From assembly GCA_005784505.1 (NCBI GenBank), contig VCAZ01000050.1:2974001-3038000 (forward strand): a stretch of 64,000 nucleotides of DNA, written 5' to 3'. The notes beneath the pieces were generated by a model that had not been told where the DNA came from, made no database searches, and saw nothing but the letters and a program-made list of their open reading frames with translations. The stretch is from Bagarius yarrelli (lineage: Eukaryota; Chordata; Actinopteri; Siluriformes; Sisoridae). Both the position numbers and the translations under genes were made by a program. Below, in pieces: positions 1 through 11,818 of the stretch. The first letter of the stretch is position 1. Every line of letters begins with the position of its first letter.

Positions 1-240
1 CTGGAGCCTATCAGCAGTCTCTGAAAGGGTGAAAGTCAGGAGGGGGACACCCTGGACAGGTCGCCAGTCCATCACTGGGCCTCACACACACACACACACA
101 CACATCCTATGGGCAATTTAGAATCACCAATTAACCAAACAACATGTTTTTGGACTGTGGGAGGAAACCGGAGAATCCGAGGGTAAATCCAGGGAAGGAC
201 CAGGAGAACATGCAAACTCCACACAGAAAAACCTCTGACC
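1..240 (-). repeat. Dispersed fish repeat with 'ggtttcctcccacagtcc' core
   Basis: Reverse-strand copy of a common fish repeat. It contains the bank 'ctggacaggtcgccagtcc', a CA microsatellite at 88-108, and 'tttttggactgtgggagg' followed by 'aacatgcaaactcc'. Other copies in this window are at 24952-25110, 25820-25960, 36045-36232, 56730-57110 and 63235-63400. Confidence 0.7.
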
Positions 241-378
241 AGGAACCGAATTCTGTTTTTACAAACGCTATTTACAAAAGAAAATAAAATATGGACACAA
301 CATTCATTAATAAACGTAAAACAGACGGTGGTGTGTGTGTGTGTGGGGGGGTGTGTGGGGGGTGTTGGTGGTGGTGAT

Positions 379-1130
379 TTGATCCCCTGCTGATGTTTCC
401 ACTAACAATCCAATGATAAGTGTATAATTTCCAAAAATTGATTTGCATTTTAATGAGTGAAATAATAATTTGACCCCTTCGCAAAACAAGACTTAATACT
501 TGGTCACACGTTTCCTGTAGCTGGTCACCAGGTTTACACACATCACAGGAGGGATTTTGTTCCGCTCCTTTTAGCAGATCCTCCCTGTGTCCTCCTTAAG
601 GTTTTGAGGCTTAAGTTTGGTAACTCGAACCTTGAGCTCCCTCCACAGATTTTCTACAGGATTAAGATCTGGAGACTGATTTAAGAATACCCACCCACAA
701 CCCATTTTCAGTCCTCCTGTGTAGTTCCGGTCTGATTCCTCATCATTTTCATGATCATTGACACTCCAGAAGGTTAGATCTTGTATGGCGCCCCAGACTA
801 AGGCAGATTAACAGTTAGTTTGTGTTTCTTCCATTAGTGAATAGCTGCACTGTTGTCACCTTCTCACAAAGATGCTTGCAGACGGTAGTTTTTCAGTCTA
901 CATGTCCCTGACATCCTTGAACAGTGCTTTGGTGTTGGTCATGGTGGAGAGTTTGGAATCTGATTGATTGATTGCTCCTGTGGACAGGGGTCGTTTTACA
1001 GGTAACGAGCTGAGATTAGGAGCACTTCCTTTAAGAGAGTCCCTTTAAGACAGCGCTCTTAATTTCAGCACGTTACCTGTATAACAGACACACGGGAGCC
1101 AGAAATGTTGATAATTAATAGGGGATAAAA
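379..1130 (-). mobile_element. Internally deleted Tc1/mariner-like element remnant
   Basis: Reading the minus strand, pieces occur in the order of a well-known fish Tc1 family: the end ('gatcccctgctgatg' at 379-393), 'attgatttgcattttaatga', transposase C-terminal coding ('ccctccacagattttctac' antisense near 640), then transposase N-terminal and 5' region ('ggtgttggtcatggtggaga' near 930) and the hairpin-forming 1000-1100 'gtaacgagctgagattagg'. Most of the central transposase is missing, and no intact frame exists. The outer TIRs are degraded. It lies in the ttc37 intron before the first exon seen. Confidence 0.75.
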
Positions 1131-1458
1131 TATAGGGTGCTATATAATATATCTGGGGGCTTCTTTTTGGGTAATTTACACAATGTAAGTTTCCTCATTA
1201 ATTTTCATTACTTTTAACATCATCAGTCTCATCCTGTATTTTTGGTGGTTTGGGTTTATGCCATCATCTTAATCTGTCATCTCTTATTGCGTATAATTTG
1301 GGATGTAATTTTTAAAAAAAAATGATTTTTTTAATGTAAAAACTAGATTTTATTTGAAAAGCAATGCCTAGAATGTGTACCTGTAACACAAACAATCGAA
1401 CAGCAAGATGTTTTAGACGATCGTGTTTCATCTGCACGATTAAAAAATCCTCTTACAG

Positions 1459-4400
1459 GGCTGAAGGCGAGTACCGGCTTTTGTAAAAACTGGACCCAAA
1501 AGCTGATGAGAGTAAAGCTGGAGGCGTTAGTGAGAGCTGGACCAGAGCAGAGTGCAGATGAAGCTCTGGAGATGCTTTCTCAGGTAGAATTGCAGACACT
1601 CCATCGCCTTCTTTCCTGCTTCCAGTTTCGGTCCATTTAGTTCTTGCGTGACTTAATACATCTATTTTTCAGATGCCAGATGCTAGCAATGATCCTGCTC
1701 TGTTAGTGTTAAAAGTTAGAGCCTGTTTACAAAAAGGAAAGCTGGAAGAAGCCTTTCAGGTACATACTGTACGCTCTGGATCTCAGTGGTAGAACTGAAA
1801 TGACCTGTTATTAAGAAAAAAAAACCTATTGAACTCTTTTAAAGGTGTCGTCTGAGTTGCTGAGCTCACATCCCGCCTCTGTGGACGGTTTAACAGTAAT
1901 GGGACTGACACATAACGCTAAAAATGAATACCAGCAGGCAGAGCAGTGGTGCGTTCTTTTTCTCTTTAATTTCCTCTAACATCTGTTTTTACATGTTTTA
2001 CATATTATATATGTCTCTTTTTTTGTTGTGTAGTTTTACTAAAGCTTTAACTCAGAGGCCAGACAGCGGGGAGTTGTATTTCCTGCTTGGACAGCTTTAT
2101 TGGAACATGGGGGAGGAGTTACGGAGGGACAAGAGCAAAGTTCACACTCATCTGCTGAAGGTGATTGCTGCGTCCGAAATCGCGTACTTCCATACTATTT
2201 AAAAAACATAGTATTTGAGGCTACCACTATTAAACCTAACACATCCACCTGGATTTTAAAGTTTGCACATGACTGACAATTTACATTTATATTTCTGGAC
2301 TTCATCGAGCAACTTACATTTATCTAATTTTTCCTACTGTCCTGAGAGTTTAGGACCTTCCTCAGGGGCCCGGCAGGAGTAGCTTGGTGGTGCTGCACAT
2401 TGAACCCACTCCCACTTTACTATCCCATGAGCCCACAGGAGACTCGTCGTATAAGAAAATGGCAGCATTGTTCCTTGTGGTTAAATTCTACTAGTTATTC
2501 ATTGTTATTTAACTTCAAATTCGATCTGCTATGACGACATATGTCACATGACAGTATTAACATAGCAGATCGAGTACTTTCGAATTTTATTCATACTCAC
2601 ATGAGCATATTATATAGAACCTTTTTTAATGATCAGGTAGTATGTACTAACTTAAATGGAGCATTAGGGCTGCACGATATTCGAAAAAAACTGACATTGT
2701 GATATTTTGTTTTTTTCTGTGGTAAATATTGTGATATGAAAAAAATTTCACAAGATGTCTTGAATTGTCAATATTTTAAGAGAATTTATTATTTTATTAT
2801 GATTGTGTTGATTTTGAGTAAATCTGAATAAAATATAATACACAAATTACAAAGATTCAAAGATAAATACAATAGACGATACAAATAAAATAAACGGTAC
2901 TTAATTTTTTCCTGGAGATTAAATAATTAAATATTAAGTCACACTGTCTAGTCTTGACTTCAGCTACAAAAGTTTTAAACCTAAAAACTTTGTGTAAATG
3001 TTAAACTTGCACTCTATTATTAAAGTTTTCAATTAATCCACAAACCACATGCGCCCCGTTTGACATTGCCCATCCTGCGATCCGACACACATAACACACA
3101 TTTCAATACCAATGCTAAAATGATATATTGCCCTACTGTAATACCTTGAGTAGTTTGGATGCAGTGCTTTTGGATGTCTTTAATTTCATCTCTTGTTTTT
3201 TTTTACTGGCACAGTAAGTTTCTAGTTTAATTAATTTGTCTATATTTAACTGGCATTAAATAGATACCCTAAAAAATTCTGTTTGCCATATTGCTAATAT
3301 TTCTGCCCAGTACTGCCCAAGTTGTAGTTAGATAGAAGAAATATCTCTTGTTATAATTACAGTTAATTGTAATCATTTCACTCATAGCTCAGTGGACTGT
3401 ATTTCCTCATCCTTGTATTTTTAGGCTGCGAAGTTGGATCCCTATCTTGGCTCTGTCTTCCGCTACCTGGGTCACTACTACAGGGAAGTGGCCAAAGACC
3501 AGGGCCGAGCCAGAGGCTGCTACAAGAAAGCGTTCGAGCTGGACTCCACCGATTCTGAGGCTGGAGCTGCCACCGTAGACCTCAGCATGCAGCAGGGAGA
3601 CATGGTTAGACCTTTGAGTGTCCCATATATACTACACTTCCACTCCTATTGTTGATGTGTTTTTTATGATTGACCCTCTGTATTGGTTAGGATTCTGCTC
3701 TAGCCATTCTTCAGGCAGTGACAGAGAGAGCGACTCCTGGTTCTGCTAAATGGGCCTGGATGAGAAGAGGCCTGTATCATCTGAAAGTGGGCGAGCATGC
3801 ACAGGCTATTGCAGAGTACGCATTATTACGATTAACACACTAACTCATGGAAATACAGTATCTCAGCAAACGCTGATATTTCTGAACATCCATCTCGATG
3901 TTCTTGTCTACAGTTTGCAGGCAGCGTTGCGAGCCGATCCTCAGGACTGGGTGTGTTGGGAGTGTTTAGGAGAAGCCTACTTAAACCGCCACAGCTTTAC
4001 AGCTGCCCTCAAATCTTTTGCTAAGGCTCACATGCTGCAGCCCAATTCCATCTACAGCCTCTACCAGATGGCCTCCATCAAACAGATTTTGGGCAGGTAC
4101 AAAGAAGCGGCAGTGGAATACCAGCAGATAGTAGAAACTGAGGAGTATGTGCCAGCTCTGAAGGGTGGGTGTCTATTCCCTTATTATGTAGCTCTTAAAC
4201 CAGAATAATAATTCTGCTAATTGTAATCATTTCACATAATAATAAATTGGCATTGGTGGATTTTTCGGAATGGTATTTTAAATACAAAGAAAGTCTGACA
4301 TCCAATCAAGAATTACATCAATCTGATCTGCCCAAAAAATGTTCAAAGATGTTTTAGCTAGTAAATAATTGCATGGATTTTTGTGATTATATTAATCTTT

Positions 4401-5182
4401 TAATGGGCCATTGGTCATTCTTCTGGCCAGACTGGTCTGTACTACAGCATCTCTTACTCTTCGAAGTCTTTAATTTGTTTAAATAAAAATATCTTAAAAA
4501 AGGCTTCATGCTCAAGCTTTTAATAACATGTTTAATAAAAAAATTCCTTTTTTGATGTCACAGATGCATTTTTACATTTTTATAGTCTTATATTTTACCT
4601 AGATTTAATTTACATCCTTATCCGGAGTGACTTACATTTATCTCTGGATTTTTATACAACTGAGCAATTGGGGAGCCCTGCTCAGGGGCATGTTGGTGGT
4701 GCTGGGAATTGAACCCCGACCTTCCAATGAGCAGTCCAACACCTTAACCACTGTTACTTCACCAGATCATCTAAAGACGCAAGCTTTATATAGTTTATAA
4801 AACTTTCTCTGGTCAGGACTTGGAGAATGTCTTTTGGCCATGGCGAAAACAGCGATGGAAGACTACCTGGATGGACGAGCCGTAGACCACATACAGGAAG
4901 CCATAAACTATTTGTTCAGGTAAATATTTTGACCTTCCATATTCATCATTCAGGATTATTAAACAGGAAGTCAATTTTAAATGTGTTACGTCCTTACAGG
5001 GCAGTGCAGAAGCGTGCAGATCTGTCATGTCTGTGGAAGCTGCTTGGAGATGCTTGTACCAAATGCAGTTCTGTTTCTCCTAACCGAATCCGTGTGCTGG
5101 TGCCTGGTGCTCTGTGTGGAAAAGAACCTTCAGCTGAGAATCACACCCTGGATCAGAAAGAGCTGCTCAAGATTGGTGAGAG
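1459..5182 (+). CDS. ttc37: ttc37 exon block A: middle TPR array (9 exons)
   Basis: This block encodes consecutive TPR helices. Recognisable stretches are LEALVRAGPEQSADEALEML (first exon), FTKALTQRPDSGELYFLLGQ (2034-2160), GHYYREVAKDQGRARGCYKK (3425-3604), LQAALRADPQDWVCWECLGE (3914-4164) and RADLSCLWKLLGDACT (5000-5182). The G/A/Y/P spacing is typical of 34-residue TPR units. The first exon starts with two bases completing a codon from an exon left of the window. Introns here are short (under 110 bp) except 2161-3424, which carries a TIR element and an old SINE, and 4165-4816, which carries a V-SINE. Confidence 0.93.
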
Positions 5183-7015
5183 GTGGGTCATCCATCATAC
5201 ATACACACAGCACTTATATAGTCATGTGACTGTTTACACTGGTATCGCCTGTGAGATTGGGAAAGAGTAAACAGCTTCTGTGTGACAGATCTGGAGCTGC
5301 ACCGTCGAGTTCTGCTGGAAAATTGCTTGAAAATAAAACAAGCCGTTTTTCTGTTTTTACCTCATTTATTTATTTTCCCACATTAAGATTAGGAATAAAC
5401 CATCTTTTATAATAGCCGCCCTGTAACTTCCATTAAAGGTAATTTGAGTCACTAAGTAATTTGTATTGTCTGTCGTAATTACAAACACTGTGCACCCCAG
5501 AGGCGATACGAAATTTTCTAGTAAATCCTCTATTTACAGTCTGGTACATTCAAGGTGGCACCGACAACAACACACGCATACAGCTTTACATTAAATCTAA
5601 GGCCCTGTCCCAATACCCGCACTTGTACCCTTGTGCCCTTAATTGCAAGTGTGTAGGGTGTCCCAATTCGCTAGCTGAGCTTTTCTGCCCCGCCCACTCT
5701 TGCCGTTAATCCGCACTTCCTGTTAGCACGTGTGTTAGCGACCTCCGCTTCTATCACCTAGAATTCATCTGGTGGTGTGATGTATAAAATCAATGAAGAA
5801 AAAAAGTCAGGAGTGGGTCTGGCTGATTTTTGGAAAGGACACGACAAAATGGACAAGGATATAAAAGTAAAAAAAAAATTTAGTCATTTTTTTGTCTGAG
5901 AGGTCACGCAGAGATGACGTAGCAGTAACCACATGTTAGTATACTTCTTTCCTTGCACACTTATGAACTTCCAAAATTGCACACTTCATGAAAGACCTTA
6001 GGACAGGGTAGTCCAAAATCCATCCTGTAGGGTCGGGGTGTCCTGCAGAGTTTAGCTTAAACACCAATTAAACACACCTGAACCAACTAATCAAGATCTC
6101 GCTATGTACACTTGAAACTTACAGGTAGGTGTGTTGACGAAAATTGGAGCTAAACTTTGCAGGACACCCTGACCCTCCTGGACACTCCTGCCGTAGGACG
6201 CAGTTTGGGTATTAGGACAGGGCTAAAGTTTTATAAACTGTGTGTTTCAGGTGCTATGGTCGTGCTCTGAAACTGATGTCAGAAACCCCAAGCCTGTGGT
6301 GTGACCTGGGCCTCAACTATTACCACCAATCAAAGCTGCTTTCATCCACATCTGCAGAACAGGATGTCCAGCTGTTGCTAGATAAATCTCTGCAGGTATT
6401 CCTCCTCACCTGAAAACAGATCTTTCAGTGCTTCCTATAAAACCGATGATAATTTATTTGTGCTTTGTTTAGTGTGTTAAAAAGGCGGTCATGCTGGACA
6501 GTGGCAATTACTTCTACTGGAATGCACTGGGGGTCGTAGCCATGACCAAAGGTAAAGAAATGAATGAATGAATGAATAAATGAAAGTTGACAATTCTTTT
6601 TTATTGAAAACATTTATCATGCAAAAGAATTTTAATAATTTAGATTGTGTAACAGCAAATTATAAACTCGGTGCAAAGGGAAAGGGTTAAATATAACCAT
6701 CAGACCTGGAAACCGTTTCATTTATCCGAATTAAAATAAACAGCCGCAAAATATAAAGGTGTTCACAACATAAAATATTATGTTTCGAATGAGATGAAAT
6801 TAAAAGTAGTACATGTCGTAATTAGAATTTTTTCAGTAATGTTTGCTGGTTTTCAGTTTCCTTTCTTGTCTAAACTTTTTTTTATGGTTTGCAAAAAAAA
6901 AGTCTGGTTTTGTTTTCTCATCTTTCAGGAATTGAAAACTTTGCTCTCGCACAGCACGGCTTCATTAAGTCAATAAAAACAGAGCCGAATGTAAGTACAC
7001 ATTTTACCGGGTTTA

Positions 7016-7048
<33 letters not shown>

Positions 7049-10000
7049 CACACGCACTGCATTTTTGCCACAATGTTGAAACGCACATTCGTCTAGAATG
7101 TCATAAACAATGCATGACAATGCAGCTTAAAAAAAACAAACAAACCATGGTGTGTTACGGTTATTACGGGATTTTACTAACACTAACATTCACAGTATTT
7201 GGCAGACGTCCTAATCCAGAGCGACTTACACTTATCTCTAAGCCATTGGGGGTTAAATGGCTTTAACCCATTAAAGCCTTGCTCTGGGGCCCCAGCATTG
7301 ACAACGTGGTGGTGATAAGGGATCTAATTTATAATCTGCAGTCCAACACCTTTAACCACTTCCCTACCCATTTTTATTTACTCTTTATATAGGATTTACA
7401 TTTATTGCATTATTCAGAGTGACTTCATTTATCTCTTTTGTATAACTGAGCAATTGGGGGTTAACGGCCTATCACCACCAACAATTTCACCCCTGAGCTA
7501 CCACTTCCCTACATTTTTATTTACTGTATGTCAGATTTACATTTACGGCATTTGGCAGACGCTCTTATCCAGAGCGACTTGCATTTATCACATTTTATAT
7601 AACTTTTTCCAAGGTTAAGGGTTAGGGGCCTTGCTCAGAGTCCCAGCAGTGGTAACTTGGTGGTGCTGGAAATCCAACCCACATCCTAGCAATCCAACAC
7701 CTTAATCACTGCACTACCACCTTTACTATTGTATGTATTGTGTGATTAATACTATTACATTTATGACTTATATTTATCTATTTTTACATTTGAGCAATTG
7801 GGGGTTAAGGGCCTTACACAGGGGCCCAGAAGTGGTAACGCGGTTGTGCGGTAATGGAAAATAACCCCGATCATCCAACACCTTAACCACGGAGTCACCA
7901 CTTCCGCACTATTCCCTCCCAAAAAATAAATAAATCTGGAAAAAAATGTTGATTAGATGTCCCAATAATTCTGCCTTTATATCGCATTTAGCTTAGAAAG
8001 TCTTGAACATTATGCTGATCTTATTCTTTTTTTAGAACGTTGTAGCGTGGACAAACCTTGGAACCTTGTATTTAAAGAAGAGTAACATTGAGGTTAGTTT
8101 TCCTCCGTTACTCACACACGCTTACGTTAAATGTCATCATGTTGTTTTACCTGTTTGACGTTGAAGTGTAATTTCTTCTCAGCTTGCACACCAAGCCTTC
8201 AAGATCGCTCAGTCTCTGGAGCCGCTGTATGTGAACTGTTGGATTGGACAGGTACCGTGAACATGTAGACAGGACAAGACATCCAGATATCATCTTTCCT
8301 TTTCTTCTTCCATAAGATATCCACCCTTCTCTTTAATGGCTTTACAGGCGTTTGTTGCTGAGACAGTAGGAAGTTATGACACCATGGATCTCTTCAGACA
8401 CACCACTGAGCTCAGCACTCATGTAAGACTTCCACGTCCTATGATAATATTATTCATACACAGCTGGAGTTTAAGTCTTGATTGTGAAGGTGTTGATTAA
8501 TACATTTTTTTTTTCAATCATAAAATCACAGGTTTATAATACATTATAACGCTTAGTAACACTGGCAGACGTTCCAAATAAACAAATTCAACAGAATTAG
8601 TTGATAATGTACACTTGTTTTCTCTTTAGTGCCTGTCAGAGGCACATCTATTCCAAGGGCTGCGTTACATACATAGTACATACCGACATAGACAATACAA
8701 CACACAAGGCCAGTTTTAGCCGAGTCTTAAAGGCGGACAGAGATGATGTATTTGGAAGTGGAAGTGGTAGTGCATAGGGGTGTCACAATTATTAAATAAT
8801 CGTATGATCACAATTATTGGATCTAACCGTGATCGTTGAATCATTGCACACTTTTATTAGCCACTAGGGAGAGCTGTAGTACCTGCAGCGCCCTACTTTC
8901 AACCGGAGTGAGTTTGTGGAGCAGGAAAAGTGCTTCAATAACGCAACATCACCAGCTTAACTGATGTTAACGACTCATAATGCAGCTGCATAGAACATGA
9001 ATAATTCATATGTTACTAAACAGATAAACACCACTGACAGGACACAAAACACGAATTTTTAAAAGTATTATCTATAATAAAAGATTTACAGTAGAGCAAA
9101 TTGGAGCGATTTATTTAAAATACTCTGAGTTGCTTTTTTAATGCTTAAAGCCTTAAAACAAACAATTAATTATTGAAGCCCCAAAACAGGCAATAAATCC
9201 TTATAATCGCAATTATTTCTTTGACAGCTGATCGTTTGGTAATAATGACAGCCCTAGTAGTGCATTCCATAATCTTAGGAGCATTAACACCATCTATAGT
9301 GGAGGAACAGATCCGAGAGACCGGGCAGAAGAGTAGGGGTACAGTGGGGCAAACAGATGTGGAGGCACAAGACTGTTTAATGCCTTGAATGTTAGAAGTA
9401 GCATCTTAAAGTGAATACGTGATGCCACAAAACATTTTTTTAAATTAAGGTTCTATCAGCTATAAGAGAAATAAAACAGGTTATGTTTATCGTGGAGAAT
9501 AATATATATATATATATATAAATATATTTTATATTTTACAAATTATATATCAGTAGATTTTTAACATCATTAAAACATAACTTTTATTATAAAATCATAT
9601 TATTTTGTGCTTTGTTTTTTTTCACCTGGCTCCATTAAATGTTAATTACACTGTTGTTGCTGTTGCTGTTGCTGTTGCTGTTGTTATAATCAGACTGAAG
9701 GAGTGAAGGGTTATGCATACTGGGTCTGTTCCACTCTGCTGGATAAGAGTAACCGAGACACAGAGCTGTACTGCTATAACATAGTCCAGATGAACGCTGT
9801 TTCTGCTGCTCAGGTAGCCCTAACCAAATATACAGGTATGTACAATAAACATTTACAACACTTATCCAGAGTGACTTGCATTTATTTCATTTATACTAGT
9901 GGGGGTTAAGGGCCTTGCTCAGGGGTACATTGGTGGTGCTGGGAATCGAGCCAACAATCTTTCAGTTAGCAGTCCAACACCTTAACCACTGATTTAACAC

Positions 10001-11745
10001 CTCCCCATGTACAAACTACCTGCTCCAAACTGTTTATTAATGCAGCTGATGTTTCCACCAGGGAACCTGATAGTAGAAACGTTGCATTAATAAATAGTTT
10101 GGAACATTTACATGTCGGATATTTATTTTAGTTTGAATTGTCTGTCTTTTTTTTCCTGCATCTGAGCCTTCAGGTTATGCACAATATATGAATCACTTAT
10201 TTTTTTCTTTAACCCAGTACAGCCAACCCATTAAGAACATTTATTGCTTTCCTGTATAATTTCCTGTATACAACTGAGCAATTATGGGTTAAGGGCCTTG
10301 CTCAGGGGCCCAACAATGGCAACTTGGTGTTGCTGGAAATTAAACCTTGATCTTTCAAGTAGCAGTCCAACACCTTAACCTATGTGCTACCACATTCCCA
10401 GTATACAAAGCTTTATAGACTTTATTTGCATTTGTCCGCTTTATTTTTATTTTAACAATAGAGTTTGTGTCAAATAAAATAGTGTGTTAATACAAGGACA
10501 ATAGTGAACACTCACTAAAACACTCAGTTCAGTTTAACTCGTATCTGTAAATTAAGAGTCCCCAGCTCAGCAAGTCAGCGGCGAGAGCGACAAAGAACCT
10601 AAACTTTTTGTAAAGATCCTTGGGAGAAACCAGGCTCAGTCGGGGGGGTCAGTTCTCCTCCAGCAGGTTATTCCATATTGCAGCAATGTTCAGCTTGTGT
10701 AGATTCTACTTTCCGTGGTCTTGTCTGGATGGTCGTCTGGAAGACACGGTATTCACTGGAGATCTGCCTCTGGGAATCGGTTTCTCTAATTGCTGATCCA
10801 CCATTAAGCTGGATACAGACTGGATCTGGTGGCGACGGTGAGCTCAGAAAAAGACTTATACAGCCTGTTCATCAGGCTGACAGCAGATAGTCTGGGCTCT
10901 ATAGCAAATTTAATTAGCCAAGAGAGTGCCTTTCTGATACACCAATCAGTTCGGCTTCATATCATGCTTACGGGTTTGAGAAGGTGAAGTCAGTGTTCCT
11001 GAAACAACAGACGGACAGGTTTGCTTGTTTCGCATCATTTGAGGAGTATATATACATATATATATATATATATACTGTAAGTTGTTGGCCCCAATATATA
11101 TATCTGACATTCTAAGCGGTCACAATCCATCCAGGTCACTTTGATTCGCCAGACTTGGACGACTCTCCGTCTGTAAATCCAACATCAAGTCTTCACAATA
11201 GCAGGGCTAAATAGCCCAACCGATATCAATTCTAATGATGTCATCACTCTCCTCAAAAGCTAAAACTCACTGTCTTAGTGTGGGTTACTAATGTTACTAA
11301 TGATCTTTATAGCACTTAGTCAACCCTGGGTTGTTTAATTAGTTAAGTTATTAGTTTTTTGAAAAAGCTCCAAATACTGAAGGAATCTAACCAATCAGAG
11401 TGTTTCAGCCACCGGTTTGTGGGTGTAATGTCTAAGTTATCACACAGTTTTGTTATGTGTTCTGTATAACTTATTATAGTGGTGTCATTTTGTCCCTGCT
11501 GTTTTTTATGCTTTTTAAAATAACATTTGACATGTTGGCGGGAATAAGAGCTGATTAAAACGCTGTGATTTTTTTTCTACACTCGTAGAGAGAATTCAGA
11601 CAGACGCGCAAGCTTTTGTGATGTTGGGCTTCCTGAATGAACAGATGCAGCTGAAAAAGCAGGCAACAGGAGCGTATAAGAGGTGAGCAGACAGACCTAA
11701 TTAAATAATTAATAAGACACGTGACCTGTTTCTGCATGTTACCAT

Positions 11746-11818
<73 letters not shown>

